64,000 nucleotides of DNA, taken from NCBI GenBank assembly GCA_030685235.1, contig MU839095.1:372001-436000 (forward strand). Direction: 5' to 3'. Position 1 is the first letter of the stretch. Each line of letters begins with the position of its first letter. Source of the stretch: Copromyces sp. CBS 386.78 (Eukaryota > Ascomycota > Sordariomycetes > Sordariales > Sordariaceae). Below, piece by piece: positions 33,872 through 46,900 of this stretch. Under the pieces are notes generated by a model that did not search any database, was not told the origin of the DNA, and saw only the letters and a list, made by a program, of their open reading frames with translations. Position numbers and translations under genes: made by a program.

Positions 33872-34851
33872 CATCGGAAGAAGAAGAGGAGGACGGGACA
33901 CTTCTGTCACACCCCTCAGAAGAAGACAACCACGACGATGGCTCGATATCCGGAGAAGATTCTTACGACGACGAGGACGACATTTCGGACGATGCCTCAG
34001 ACGACGACGACGAGCACCTCGCGCCCCCACCGCCCGTCTCGCAACACACCTTCGCCCCACCCTTCTACGGCCGGCCACCGACCCCTCTCCCGCCCTCCCC
34101 CTCTTTAACATCCCTCCTGCGCCCCTCGCGTCCCACGACCCCAGACGCCTCAGACGACGAGACGGTAGCCAACGGCGGCGGCGGTCCCGAAGGCAGCGGC
34201 GAGCCCCTCCCGCGCGCCAGCCCGCGCGTGCCGACGTACGAGTACTACGGTTTCGTGCTTTACCTCTTCAGCAGCCTGTCGTTTTTGATCTACCTGCTGT
34301 GGGCGTACCTGCCTTCGCCGTTCCTGCACGCCTTGGGGATATATTACTATCCGAACCGGTGGTGGTCGCTGGCTATCCCGAGTTTCTTGACGATGACGCT
34401 GGTGTACATTTATGTCGCGCTGGCGGCGTATAATACCGAGTACTTGACGCTGCCGTTGGGAAGCATCGAGACGATTGTGGATGAGGCGGCGCAGGTGGCG
34501 GTGGTGGATTCGAGGGGACATATCATTAGGCATGATAAGAAGGTGGAACAGCGGAGGCAGCATGGACATCATGGGCATGGACATGGGAGGCATGGGTCGA
34601 CGGATAGGGAGGTGTTGATGCCTGGCGGAGGACTGAATTGGAGGGAGGTGTGGAATGAGGGGACGGATGCGGTGATGGATGTGCCGCTTGCGGGAGTTTG
34701 TGAGGTTTTGTATGGCGAGGGGAGGGAGAAGGGGGCGGAGAGTGAGGAGGAGGAGGAGGAGGAGGAGGAGGAGGAGGAGGAGGAGGAGGAGGAGGATGTG
34801 TTGCATGCTGGGAACGGGCTGGATGGCTCAGGAGTCGGTCGATGGGGTTGA
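33862..34851 (+). CDS. GPI19: PIG-P / Gpi19 subunit of the GPI-GlcNAc transferase
   Basis: Single exon, 329 residues. The PIG-P domain is residues 125-200: EYYGFVLYLFSSLSFLIYLLW (TM1 about 129-150), a short loop with YYPNRWW, TM2 about 167-190, then YLTLPLGSIETIVDEAA, typical of the family. PIG-P belongs to the ER complex that makes GlcNAc-PI, the first step of GPI-anchor synthesis. Unusual additions flank the domain: about 120 acidic/proline-rich residues before it, and a tail with a His-Gly run (HGHHGHGHGRHG) and a stretch of about 18 glutamates encoded by a GAG/GGA triplet repeat near 34743-34798. The ORF is complete, and downstream of TM2 a conserved LNWREVWNEGTDAVMDVPL segment remains. 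Confidence 0.93.
   Translation: MPITSEEEEEDGTLLSHPSEEDNHDDGSISGEDSYDDEDDISDDASDDDDEHLAPPPPVSQHTFAPPFYGRPPTPLPPSPSLTSLLRPSRPTTPDASDDETVANGGGGPEGSGEPLPRASPRVPTYEYYGFVLYLFSSLSFLIYLLWAYLPSPFLHALGIYYYPNRWWSLAIPSFLTMTLVYIYVALAAYNTEYLTLPLGSIETIVDEAAQVAVVDSRGHIIRHDKKVEQRRQHGHHGHGHGRHGSTDREVLMPGGGLNWREVWNEGTDAVMDVPLAGVCEVLYGEGREKGAESEEEEEEEEEEEEEEEEEDVLHAGNGLDGSGVGRWG
34743..34798 (+). repeat. (GAG)n triplet repeat coding for poly-glutamate
   Basis: About 18 near-perfect GAG codons within the PIG-P reading frame; length variation would change the protein tail without a frameshift. Confidence 0.9.
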
Positions 34852-35467
34852 AGACGGGTCATGAAGGTCCCGAGATAGAATGGGAGGCCTGATGCCTGTT
34901 CTGTTATCCATTGTACAGCTGCTGTTTATTGCTTGGTCATGCGAAATATGATACCCATTTGTTCTTTTTGATGGTGGCACAATGTTCTAGGTGAAGCTTC
35001 CGGCGTGGAGGCGGTTGGACACTGTTCGCATGGAAGTTGTTCAGTTCGTTGTGTGATTATCATGACCTCTAAAGCAGCAATGACGGGCCAACAACATTGT
35101 TTGAGGGTTGTAACCTGATAGAACGGGTTACATGCTTTCTAAGTCTCTTGCAATGCTCCAAGAGTTATTGTCCAGTTCGTTGGATCACCATTTCTGGTTC
35201 TTTAACCGTAGAGGTACGTACCGCGCCCCACTTTTATAGAGCTGCAGGAGAGCCATCTTCTTCCACTGCGCGTGCGCGCCCCTCGTCTCTGGAGCTTCGC
35301 CGTCAAATTCCAATTGATTTCCGATTCATCGAACTCCAACAAAACGCGACGAGACCAGACTACCAGACGCGCAGCGTTGTTTGGCTTGGAAACACCAGCT
35401 CACACCGATCTCGCCTTGCCATAATATCCCTCAGCAACACTCGATTATACACCTTTGGGCGCCCACC
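34852..35467. promoter_or_regulatory. Intergenic: PIG-P 3' flank and ARP4 promoter
   Basis: 3' flank of PIG-P to about 35050, then the upstream region of ARP4. No ATG occurs in the last 60 bases before the ARP4 start. Confidence 0.5.
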
Positions 35468-36961
35468 ATGTCCCACCAACAGCCTATCTCGTCGTCGGTC
35501 CAGCCGAGTGACATCTATGGCGGAGGTAAGCTTAGTCCATGCGCCTCTAACCAGCGACATTTCACAAACATCAAGACGTGCAATTGACAATCTATCGTTT
35601 CTTTAGATGAGGTATCCGCGCTTGTCCTCGATCCAGGCTACATCAACACCCGCGCCGGCTACGCTGGCGAGGAAATGCCCAAGCAAGTTCTCCCTTCTTT
35701 CTACGGCCACATCAACGGGCGCGACATATTCGGTGATGAGTATATTGTGCCAAAACCGGGTTTTGAAGTACGCAACTACATGAACCGCGACAGCGTCGTC
35801 GAAGACTGGGATGCTGCCACCAGGATGTGGGAACACGTTCTCGTCAAGCGTCTGCAGCCCGAACGATCAACACCTCCCAGCAAAAACGGTCTCAACATTA
35901 GCGACGATGGTGATGTGCCCATGGAGGACAACGATGGAAACAACAACGAAGATGCTATGGATGCGCTTGAGAAGCCGCTGGCCGAGAACCCTCTTCTCAT
36001 GACCGAGGCGCCGTGGAACTCGCCCAAGGCACGCGAGAAGGCCATCGAAATCAGCATGGAGACCTGGGGTGTTCCCGCGTTCTGGCTTAGCAAGACACCT
36101 GTGCTCGCGGCGTTTGCGGCCGGAAAGGCCACGGCTTTGGTAATAGACGTGGGCGGTGCCAACACGAGTGTCACGGCTATCCATGACGGCATGGTCCTGA
36201 AGCGATCGATCCAACGGTCTCCGGTTGGCGGTGTTTGGCTGAGCGGCCAGATCCGCAAGATGTGGGACGGAAGCGAGCCCAAGGTCGACGTTGTGCCGCG
36301 GTTCATGATCGAGAGCAAGAAACCCGTGGAGGCTGGTGCACCCGCCGAAGCCAACCTCCGAAAGTTCAACTTCGACATCCACCCGTCCTTCCGCGCTTAT
36401 GAGGAGGAGCGTGTTCTTACTGAGTTCAAGGAGTCTGTCGTCGAGGTGTGGCGCGGTCCCCAGCGGTTCACAACCCCCGGAACCGAAGATGCTGTCCGTT
36501 CACAGCCCGGCCGTGTCTTCGAAATGCCCGACGGTAGCAATCAGATGTGGCGTGAGCAGCGCTTCAAGGTGTCGGAGGGCATGTGGGACGAGACGGCTGC
36601 CTACAACAGCACTGACGAGGAGGGACGTGTGACTAAGGCTCAGACGATCCCGGCTCTCATCAAGGCGGCCCTCGAGGGTGTCGATGTTGATCTCCGCCCC
36701 AACATTCTCGGCAACGTTGTTGTCACGGGTAGCACAAGTTTGTTGAACGGGTTCAACGACCGTCTCAACCATGAGCTCGCGCAGATGTACCCGGGTGTGA
36801 AGATCAAGATCCATGCGGCGGGCTTGACGACCGAGAGACGCTTCGGTGCTTGGATTGGAGGAAGCATTCTCGCTAGTCTCGGAACCTTCCACCAGATGTG
36901 GATCTCACGGAAGGAGTATGACGAGAACGGCGCGGGTATTGTCGAGAAGCGTTGCAAATAG
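35468..36961 (+). CDS. ARP4: Actin-related protein 4 (NuA4 / SWR1 / INO80 subunit)
   Basis: Exons 35468-35525 and 35607-36961 (81-nt intron) give 470 residues. The start context CCCACCATGT is strong. Exon joining yields [37 protein letters not shown], which matches the Arp4 opening and not that of actin or other Arps. Further features: an acidic insert (NISDDGDVPMEDNDGNNNED), the actin-fold ATP-site segment LVIDVGGANTSVTAIHDG, NVVVTGSTSLLNGFNDRL, and a C-terminus typical of Arps (FGAWIGGSILASLGTFHQMWIS). Arp4 is an essential nuclear subunit shared by histone acetyltransferase and remodelling complexes, binding ATP without polymerising. It is transcribed in the same direction as VPS8 and PIG-P. 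Confidence 0.96.
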
Positions 36962-37391
36962 GATCTCGCTTCGTTGATCGTCAATAAGAAACCCTCGCAT
37001 GCCGCGCTCTGGAAGTGATGGGAAGTTACAAAGCATCAGATGGCGAGTAAGGCCACAACGCGTCATGCCCAAGTGTTCGCATATTTATTGGATTCTGGGG
37101 GATGGGTGGAATGTGGTGGTCATAAAAGATGGGCATGGTGTTTTATGTTGCTGATTATTAGGCAGGTGTATGTTATGGTCGCACGATATGGCGCTGAGGC
37201 GTTTTGAAGAAACGGGGTTTCACTGCTTTCAGCACATGGCAGATACATATACCAACGAAAGCCTGTATCGCCGATGTTGACGATGAATGCGTGACACCAA
37301 ATCCCAAATAAGTATGTTGGAGTTGAATGTTTTTTATTCCTCCATTCCTCGCTCCCGAAGCCCTTTGATTTGTATCTTGCCCCGTTCGTGA
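36962..37391. other. Intergenic, converging 3' ends of ARP4 and DSD1
   Basis: Non-coding, moderately T-rich, no recognised element. Confidence 0.6.
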
Positions 37392-39108
37392 TCACCACCC
37401 ATTCCATCTACACCAAACATCGAGAACCTTATCCTCATGCTGCGGGTACCTCGAGTCCACAATCAAATAATACTCAAAACCGGCGCCCATGATACAAGCA
37501 TGGTTCGGCCACACCCTCACCCTATCACCCACTCTGAGTTCGGGTGCCTTCTTTCCCTCATCCCCTACCCAAGTCAGGATGCCGTGCTCCTGGCTGATTT
37601 TTCCGACCTGCCAACCCCTAAAGTCATCAGGGAATCCCTCGCCGAGAATCTTGCCGCTCCTGTCCCTTTCTTCCGTTCCTGCTAGAACGCCCCAGGGCAT
37701 CAAGGCGCCCCAGCCAGTGTAGGGCTTGGCCTTAGTCTCATCGGCGCAAGTTTTCTTATCTAGACTTACGGGCTCGCGGCCGAGGGCCAAGGAGCCGGCG
37801 TTGATGAGGGCTTCAGGGGTCGAATCTTTGCCACGGGTCGGGTAGACTGTTTAGGAATGTTAGTCATACTGCAATTTTGCGTAAAACCACGAGAGGCTTT
37901 GCGTACCAGAAGCGACCTCCGCAACGACACTGATGCCAATATCCTGCTCGGAAAGGAGGCCGGTGTGTCGTGCGTGAGTTGCGACTTGTTGAAGATCGAG
38001 GGTTGGGCTGTAAGGTTCGAGTTAGGACAAAGAAGGCCACGTGTGTTGGGACGAAGGAACCGGCCAGCAGACAGGGGTGAGGGAGAAACTTACTAAACAC
38101 CAGCATGAACCTCGAGAATATATCCCTCCTTCTGCCAATCACCCCACCTCTCCGTAAGCTCCTCCTCAAAGGGCCTCATGCTCCCCCTGGGGTTTCCCCT
38201 AGGCACATCGCACTCCTCCATAAACCACGGGCTCTGGATCGTCGTTGCTGTCGGCGTCGCGCCCACCGACAGCACCAGAGAAGCATGGCCCGGACTCTTC
38301 TCACGGATTTTCCTGGCAGCAGTGTGGGCGTGAAGGAACTCATTGAAAAGAGCATACATGGCATCCCCGAGCCTGCGAGCCCCGTAGCTCTGGCCGGCAT
38401 GTGTGTACACGCCATGCAGCACCAGCCATCCTTCCTGCTCAGCAGCCAGCAGAGCGTCGATCAAAGCTGGGTACTCGGGGGAATCGGTCTTAACGCCGGC
38501 TCGGCCGTAGTTGGCGTCGATTTTGATGAAGATGCGGGGAGGATGGCCTGAGATCTGCTGGATAGCCTTGACATACGGGAGCTGGTCGACGTGGTCGATC
38601 ATAACCGACAAGCTATCGGGACCGAGCTGGGAGGAGACGGCGGCCAGACGGGGGACGGCGGAGGCGAATAGCGGGAAGGAGAAGAGGACGTTGACGGCGC
38701 GGTCTTTGGATTGGTATTCTTTGAGAAGAGGGGTGATGTTCTCGGCTTCAAGAATGGTGGAGACGATTAGGAGGACGGGAGTGGTGGCAAGGAAGTTGCT
38801 GACTTGGAGGCGGGTGAGCTCTGTGGTCTATATCTCGTTTGTTCTTGTTAGCCATCCTTGCTTTTTCTCCGTTCAGAGACTGGTTATTACTTTACCTTGT
38901 GAGTCTTGATATGTGCCCTCCATTGCAGACCGAGGTTTTCGGCTGCTTCCAGCATGCGCTCACAATTCACCGTGACCTGTTTAAGGTCAAGGACGACGCT
39001 GGGCGTAGGGACCTCGGACAGCTGCTTTCCGACAAACTTCGCCCTTAGAGCTTCTTGCTTTTGCTTCAGCTGGTCCATGATGGGTTCTGCCTTGATGGTT
39101 TCTGCCAT
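37392..39108 (-). CDS. DSD1: D-serine dehydratase (fold type III PLP enzyme)
   Basis: Four exons, 39108-38896, 38827-38094, 38007-37907 and 37846-37392, give 500 residues. The N-terminal alanine-racemase-like barrel carries RAHIKTHK at 64-71, containing the Schiff-base lysine (probably K68). The C-terminal D-serine-dehydratase-like domain ends with NHACIMGAGFEYYLIVDS, whose H465-x-C467 pair is the known zinc-binding signature of yeast Dsd1 and chicken DSD. The reaction is D-serine to pyruvate and ammonia; related enzymes act on D-threonine. At 500 residues it is longer than yeast Dsd1 (428), with inserts in the barrel. There is no targeting signal, so it is cytosolic. It is divergent from TAF1 across 1.3 kb. 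Confidence 0.93.
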
Positions 39109-40407
39109 GATGAGATAAGTGTGGTGTCTTCACCTCGTAGTTTTACTTGGTGTAAGGCTGCGGGGGGGTTGTGAAAAGGCGATGATGCAGGTAGATCACG
39201 GTTATATGTAGTCAGGCGAGGTTGATGTATGACTCCGTGGCCCACAATATTTGCTGATTCGTTACATTCATTCATCCAATTCAGTCATTTGAATACGAAG
39301 GACGGGAGCTTTAGGTGCCATTCTAGACAGTAATGACTTCGACTACATGGCCAGTCTCGACTTTGGCTGTGGGTTCAACACACCTTGCAAATATACCTTA
39401 CCATGTAATGGTTGCTGGGGCTGTGCACGATGGCACCCCTAGTTCGCAGAGGGTGGAATCCAAATCTTAGTCCCGAACGAATAAAACAGTGATATGGGCG
39501 TACGGGTGTGGCCGCAGAAAATAGATAGAAATTGATGAGACAGACAATTACATCTCCTCGCATCCGGATCAGTTCAAGTGTATGCTGCCCCTCCAAGTTG
39601 ATATCGTGACCATTTGGCCCGAACCCCGAGACCTGCTCGTCACTCATGTATTTTCGTTTTGTAAGAGATTGTTGTTTGATGTCCCTCTCGGTTGTCTGTT
39701 GCAGTAGCAGCTGAGCCCCATTCATTCTGTGTCCGTCTTGAGCTCATTATTAAACGTGTATGTTCCACTTGGATGCACAGTCAAGGAGAAGTTGGTGTTG
39801 TTCCTTCCAGATTCCCTATCGAAGTTTGAAACCGTGGTGCAGGTATTATATGTACTTGACCAGTTACTGTGTGCACAGACCATTTACTGCCCCTAGCGGC
39901 CTCAGTCACTAAGGGCCGCCAGGCGGTCCCAGCCGGACCCCGGTCAACGGACCCACTTAGCCGACAGCGCGTGCCACCTACCGCGCAGTGGCCCCGACAG
40001 GCCGACTGTTCGCATTCAAGCATTCGACACTTCGCTTGCTCTCCGCGCAGTGACAGTGGCTTGCTTGTGGAGGTTCGACACTTTCGCAAACTTCCGCAAC
40101 TACCGCTGCAACGTCAACGTCAACGTCAACCTCGACTCACCCGACGGTCAAACCGACTCTACCACAACCACGACAACAACTTTGCACGCGGCGTTGCCAA
40201 CAGCCCACCACACATCGAAGAACGCGCCTGGTCCAGTTTGCTCTCCCGCCGCGGGCATTCTCGACGATTTCTCCGCGCCAGTATCATGATCTGACAGCTT
40301 AACCGGCCGCGCAACCGTTGGAGGGAGCAAGTGAGAGAGGGGCGGACGACTGCGCGACAGACGACGACACACAGCGCCGAGGCGGCATCGCCTCTCCGCC
40401 CGGCAAG
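39109..40407. promoter_or_regulatory. Divergent promoter between DSD1 and TAF1
   Basis: No supported ORF. Contains a short tandem AACGTC repeat near 40109-40128 and a minimal two-codon upstream ORF (ATG ATC TGA, 40286-40294) on the TAF1 side. Confidence 0.45.
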
Positions 40408-43400
40408 ATGCCCGCAGACAACGACGACTTTGATTTCAACGCCCTCAATGAGGAAGGATGGAAGGAGCAGGAAGCCCGCGATGAGGAGGCCATTCGCCAG
40501 ATCAACAACAGCTTCGGCCCGGGTGGTAACGATGGCTTGACTGAGATGCTGGGGAACCTCCAGTCGGGAGGCGAGATCGATCAACGAGGCAAGGCAGATG
40601 ATGCCATCGACTTTGAGGATATCGACTTGAGCGACGAGGACGATCTACCCAACGACGAACCGAGCACTTCCGGAACCAGTGGCGAGCTGCCGAGCCTCAT
40701 CGACGACGCCGGCACTAATGATGACGACGACCTCTTTGGCGGCGACCCCTCATCGCCCATGGATACGGCTCACGATGGTCTCAGATCCTCTCCACCGCCG
40801 CTCGACGCTGATGGCGATGTCGATGTCGATGCCAAAAAAGGTCCGGATGATGCCGCCGGGGAGTCCCTTGAAGACCTCCGAAACCTCAACTTTGACAATG
40901 ACGAAGAGCCGGATGCGACAAACCAAGATCCCGACATTCCCCCGCCAGCGGAAACCCTCATCGACGCCGTTAAGCAACTCTTCCCCGGTTTTGAGGAGAA
41001 CGCCATCCTGCATTGGAACGAAATATTAAAGCCCAAGAATGCCACATGGATCTCGAAGAAGCCCCCCAGGGCCCCCAAGCCTCTGATACCATCAAAACTC
41101 AGCCTGGAGTTGGATGCAGATCAGGAGAAGCAGTTCCGGATTCCCGGCCCTGCCACTGGCTCGGTTTGGCAAAGGATCAAGGAAGCGGAGGCGAGAGGTC
41201 TGTTCTGCCTCGAAGAGCCGGAGCCTTTGGAACAAACCGATCTGGAAGTATTCAGCTTGGACGACGAAACGGATTCGGAGAGGATAGGTGGATACACCCT
41301 TCAGGACATAGCTACGATATGTCAGGACTGGGAACAGATGATCTTCTTGGGCGACAGTCTTGCGGCCGCCATAGAACTGGGACCGCAGCCGAAACCTGAC
41401 AACATGCTCATTAAGGATGAGCCTGATGAAGAGGCGGACTGGGATGCCATGTTCCTTGATGAGCCTGCTCCAAAGCGAAGAAAGATCGAGATTCCCAAAG
41501 GTCTTCCTCCAATTGCTCACTTTACGGCACCGAACTTGGACGAGTTCGAGCAAGTTACTTCGAAGCTGGGCAAGCGTGTCATCCTGGACATGAACGACCC
41601 CTACTTGCTGATAGACGACGTTGAATCTGAACGGTCATCTAAACGGCGAAAGACCCAACATAAGACGGTCCGCTTGGCGAACGGGAAAGCTGGGCGGGAT
41701 CTTGCGCAACGATTCAACTTCTCCTCTGACGCTGCCTACGACGCGTTGAAGGAGAACAGCCAAAACAGGGTCCGGGCAACCCTGGCTACTATTCCTGTCG
41801 AGCACAGTTTGCCTGCGCAGAGACTATCCTGGCCTTATTACCGCGTTAAGCTCGCGGCAAGTGACCCTCATAGTTATCACCGGCCTCAGCTCCACCCCAA
41901 GAGGGATCTCCATGGTCACATCAGGTTTGACAAGCCTGCCGTTCTTAAGCGGAAGACTCTCAAGGGTAAACGCGTCAGCGAGATATTCAAGAGCACTCAT
42001 GATCTCTCCCTCAACGACAACTCGACCGCTATTCTTTTCGAGTACTGCGAGGAAATCCCCACCGTTCTCTCCAACTTTGGCATGGGACAGAAAATAATCA
42101 ATTATTTTCGTCGAGCCAAAGGCGCTGATAACAGACCTGAGAAGCGTGAGCTTGGCGAGACGTGCATACTGATGCCAGAAGATCGCTCACCCTTCGCCAT
42201 CTTCGGCCACGTCCACCCTGGCGAGGTCGTGCCTACGCTTCACAACCACATGTTCCGCGCCCCTATTTTCAAGCATAACCCGAGGAATACAGACTTCCTG
42301 ATTGGCCGTAGCAGTACCGGCCAAAAGGGCTCAACTTGGTACATCAGAAATATCGATCATCTTTACGTTGTCGGCCAAACTTTGCCCTCCATGGAGGTCC
42401 CAGGGCCCCATTCCAGACGTGTCACTAACATCGCCAAGAACCGCCTAAAGATGGTCTCGTATCGCTTGCTTCGCAAGAGCGAGCATGTTACCCTTCATGA
42501 TATTACCAAGCACGTAGCTGAGTCCAATGAGTCTCAGAATCGTCAAAAGTTGAAGGAATTTCTGCGCTTCAGAAAGGAAACAAAAGATTGGGCGCTGCCT
42601 GAAGGCGAAGAGCTAATGGCCGAACCGGCGATTCGATCTCTTGTTAGGCCAGAAGAGGTCTGTCTGTTGGACGCGATGCAAGTAGGCTTGCACGAGATCG
42701 AGAAGGGCGGCTACGATGCTACCGATTCCCTCAAAGACGATGACATTGGAATTGACGTGAACGATGAGCTCTCTCCAGATGCTCTTGCAAACAAGATGGC
42801 ACCATGGAAGACTACCAAGGCATTCCTTGATGCCAGTCATGGCAAGGCTATGCTTGCAGTTCATGGCGCCGGCGACCCGACGGGCAAGGGACTGGGCATT
42901 AGTTTCCTACGGACGTCCATGAAAGGCGGTTACCTTGAGCAGCTCCAAGGACCAATGGCTACATCAGCTGATGCCATCGAGAGACAGCGCAAAGCGAATG
43001 GTGGGCACATGTACAATGTCAAGAACCAGGACACACTCTACACGGAGGCTCTCACCGATATTTGGAACCGCCAGCGGGAGAGTCTTTTGGATTCCCAAGA
43101 ACACGACGATGAAGATGTGCAAGAACAGGAGGATGAAGACGAGCGTTTTAACGTACAAGGGAGCCAAGTTGCGCAAACCCCCATGGTCCAGGACGGTTTT
43201 AGTCAGATCAGTCAGAGCGCCACCAGCGCTCTTAACCAAAAGAAGAAGCTCGTAATTACGAGGGAGGTGAGGGATGAAAGCGGCCAAACGCGGACTGTGA
43301 CGGAGGTAGTAAGGGATCCTGCCGTCATTGCTCAGTATGTCAAGAGGCGTCGCCAAGAGCAAAAGTCCGAGATTGAGTAAGTATTCCCACAAAGACTCGA

Positions 43401-43940
43401 AGAGGAACAAGTAACTGACTTCATTCGCAGTATCTACAATGTCAAGCTCACTGGAGACCAGGAACGAGACGCCGTTATTCTCGAGCTGTACGTCATCCTC
43501 ACCTACTGTACCTGAACAGGCCGCACACTGACATATCTTTCTAGACTCGACAAGGAACACGACCGTCTCATGAAGAATAAGATGAGAACGATGAAGCGCG
43601 AGAGACAGAAACAATTGCAGCAGCGGCTCAAGAGCGGAGGAACTCTACCTCTCGATAACGACGACGGGTCGTTAGAGCCCTCGATCGAGAAGGCCACCGG
43701 AACTACTCGCAGATGCGCAAACTGTGGGGCCAAGGGCCACATCAAGACGAACAAGAAGTAAGTTTTCCGCACGTCTCTATCTTCCATTGGTTTTCAGTCT
43801 TCTAACCCCAACCTTCCAGGCTCTGTCCGTTGCTCAATGGCTCGATGACCAAAGACCAGAACCAAGACGATGGCGCCTCTGGCGTCGGTTCGCCCAACCC
43901 GAACGCGCCGGTCGCTGCTAGTTTCATGAGTCCTAGCTAG
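40408..43940 (+). CDS. TAF1: TFIID subunit 1 (TAF1), without bromodomains
   Basis: Exons 40408-43376, 43431-43487, 43545-43757 and 43820-43940 give 1119 residues. The reading frame stays open 30 codons upstream but has no ATG there, so MPADNDDFDFNALNEEGW is the start. Seen: an acidic N-terminal region that in the family contains the TBP-binding segment; a central DUF3591 domain (about 370-830) with LPAQRLSWPYYRVKL, KRVSEIFKSTHDLSLNDNS and ILFEYCEEIPTVLSNFGMG; a basic helix after it; and a zinc knuckle near 1066-1082, CANCGAKGHIKTNKKLCP. TAF1 is the TFIID scaffold and promoter-contact subunit. As in yeast there is no bromodomain pair, and the kinase-like end is absent. The last three exons encode only the C-terminal knuckle region. 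Confidence 0.97.
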
Positions 43941-46900
43941 TACGGTTGTGGTGGGTTTCATCGCTTGGTTCTGGGTCTGTAACTGGAGCTGGCTGAAGAA
44001 GGCGCGATGGCTGTCTGCCTTCTTCGTACGGGGATTGCTTCTCATGTAGACGAGGCATACGGCAAGGTGGTAAATAGGCAGTATATTGCCTGACATGGTT
44101 GGCGCGACGCTCTGTATAACGATGGACAAGGGCAGGGGCGCTTTTTGCTCTTTTTTTTTTTTGCGCTTGGCGTTTTGTGGTTGGCAAAAATCACGACGCA
44201 TCACATCTTACATTTAACATCATAACAGCATCATTCTTCTCGTCCCCTTTTGACCGTTTCAAGCGCCATTTTATTAGCTTCACGGTTTGGTCTGAGGAAT
44301 CTGGTTGGGTTCAGTCCCCTCTTCTAGGCAGAACTAGGAGAAGGCGGTAATCAAGGACTGAGAATAGGTAGTTAGTCGAGGGTACCATCATCGTTTACAG
44401 GGGGGCCATGCGTTGTTGCCCGATAAACATGATTTTCAAGCAGAGATATAAGTTGGTTTGCGTTTGAGGGTGCGAGCGGGAAGAAAAGAAGGTTCGCGAT
44501 GAAAAGTACGGGGGCATCAAAAGAAACAGTGCTGAAAGGGCAGCCTCGTACCATTTTGGAACTGATTTAAGAAAAGGTCATGGATATTTTCACGGAGTCA
44601 GGTCAGGCATAGTGGGCTTCATTTTTCTGTTCAGGGCCCTTGCTTATACAAACAGAAAGGCGTCGCCTTAGCTGAGAAAGTAGGTCTAGTAGACAAAGCG
44701 CTTCAGAGGCATTCAAGTTCATTGCACCATTCTTATTGTGACGGTTGTGATTTCTATCGGTACATTGTCGGTTTACACTTGCACTTGTCTGTTGTTGGGG
44801 TATGTATCATTCCAAGGCTACCTACCTCTACCGTATATGCTCGTGGAGTCCCTTTCATCATGATTATTGATGTCGGAGATTAAATTTCCAAAGGTCTCGA
44901 AATCCCACGAAATTCCTAGACCAAAACATTCTGCCCACAACTTTGAACAAACAACCAACCATTGACAGAGCGGCGCTTGATGGGTCTTGCTACTAACTGT
45001 TGCATCTACGGTCAATGTCCCATCATACTTCTAGACTAGGCACCCAATGACGTTCCGTAAGCAGAGGTAGGTACCGTGGCAGTAAGTACAAGCTGGATGG
45101 TTACGGTTACACAACTCGTGGGGTGGGTGAGAGGGCTAAAGAGAACTGAATAAGCCACGGAGTCACCAAGCCACAATTTTCCAGAGCTACCACGAAAGCT
45201 CCCTGAAGCAGATATGTTTCTCTAGATATATCAGTGGGTAAAATCACATCAATGGAGGCTTAAAGAGGTAGTTTGCACTTTGCAACCCATTTAGCAGTGC
45301 CAGTACAAAAACTCAAAAGGAAAAGTCGGGGCTGTACGCAAGAAGTCAACACGCTTCCCTTCCGTCGACTTGTCTAGACTAGAACACTTCAAGTGAGACA
45401 TGAGGCGCAAAACCACGTGGGTACCATTAATATCGACTTGGAGATATACGGTTTGTTCCGATATATGGCTTGGCTGCGCCCTGCCCAACCTCAACGGAAG
45501 GGTGGAAGGCCGAAACGAAAGCCACAGTTTGAGCCGCACGCCGCGTCGAATCTAACCATTCAGTGAACGTGTGGCCATGAGGTGTGACAATACGCTGCCA
45601 CACACCATGGTAGAGGGATTGCGGGAGGCTTGAGGGCTTGAGGTTGAGCAGTGCCACAGAGCGGCGGCGAGTTGTGGGGGAAACCTGTCTGTTGCACAGA
45701 ATTTTTTTTTTCTATGCTTCGACGAAGTTCACATTTTTGTGGACCTGTCATCCTTCTCTCTTCACGTGGCCTATTAGCCAGCAACTATGTGAGGTACCCA
45801 CTCACCCCAGAAGAGGCGAGAGTTGGGTAGGTAAAAGATGAGTACCCATCCGCGGACCCAAGTTGAACATTGAATCTCGGCAGGTTAGTGGCAACCTTTC
45901 CAACGCCGGTACTGCAGCTTCTCAAATAGCACGGTTGCCTCCTGGGTATGTGTGGATATGCGTAGAGAGGTATCTCATTGTAAAAGATGTATGACATCAG
46001 CGGCTCCCTCGCTTCCAGACTTCCTACCAGGCACATACTACTTTCAGCAGTAAGGAAATGGAGGCAACTGATGAAGCATCGTTGTACCAACAGAGAGAGA
46101 GAGCTGTAGCAAGAATGACCCAATGGCCAGCAACCACTTGCATGGTGTATGGAGGGCAACTTGACTGCAGGTTGCCATGTGCTACCATTGTCCCCGGTTG
46201 CTTTTTCAGGGAGCACTTGGCGTAGGTAGGTAGGTCCAGACTTTCCAGACTCCCCAGCGCGGCTGTTTCAGTTTTAAAGGGAAGACAAACGTCAGGGCTG
46301 GTGCTAGTGGTTGTCTGAATAAGATCTTTATGGGATGTTCCGTCCGGCCTCGACACGGTCGTAAGTATCACCAAGGTGATGATCACCGACTTGGCGATCA
46401 TCTGTGTGGTATGGATAGGAAACTCCTGGTTGCTCTCACTATCCAGACAGTAGTTGACGCCGGAGAGTTTGAAGAAGATCATGCCGGAGCTAGGGGTATG
46501 GGAGTAGTACAGCAGTTAGAATATTCGAGTGTCATCGAATTCATTCTGCGTCAATGACTCTAACTTTGACGCGGTGCATATTCGACTCCTTTCTTTTCAA
46601 GAAGATGAGATGGTGTACCTTGCATGGCCGCCGTTCCGTTGAAAGCAGAAGCTATAATAGGTTGACAGAGCCGCAAAATCGTTTTGTGTGGACGGGATGA
46701 ACGTCCACTGACGCTGTAATGCGCAGAACTGGGATCTTCAAATCCCGAATTAGCCATCGTTTTCTTGGATAGGTAGCATGCTTGGGCTGGGTGTGTTGAT
46801 GGGGGAAGACGATGAGGATTTGGAGAAAAGGTAACATTATGTTCCTCGTTCCGGCAGGCGGAAAGATGGGAGTCCTCGAAATTAGTTGCAGAGATAATCT

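Noticed and set aside
35097..35606. 169-codon ORF overlapping ARP4 exon 1
   Set aside because: It covers the ARP4 promoter and first exon in another frame; ARP4 splicing is unambiguous.
39869..40294. 141-codon ORF upstream of TAF1
   Set aside because: Arg/Ser/Pro-rich, in the promoter region, ends at the minimal uORF and cannot be spliced to TAF1 in frame with confidence.
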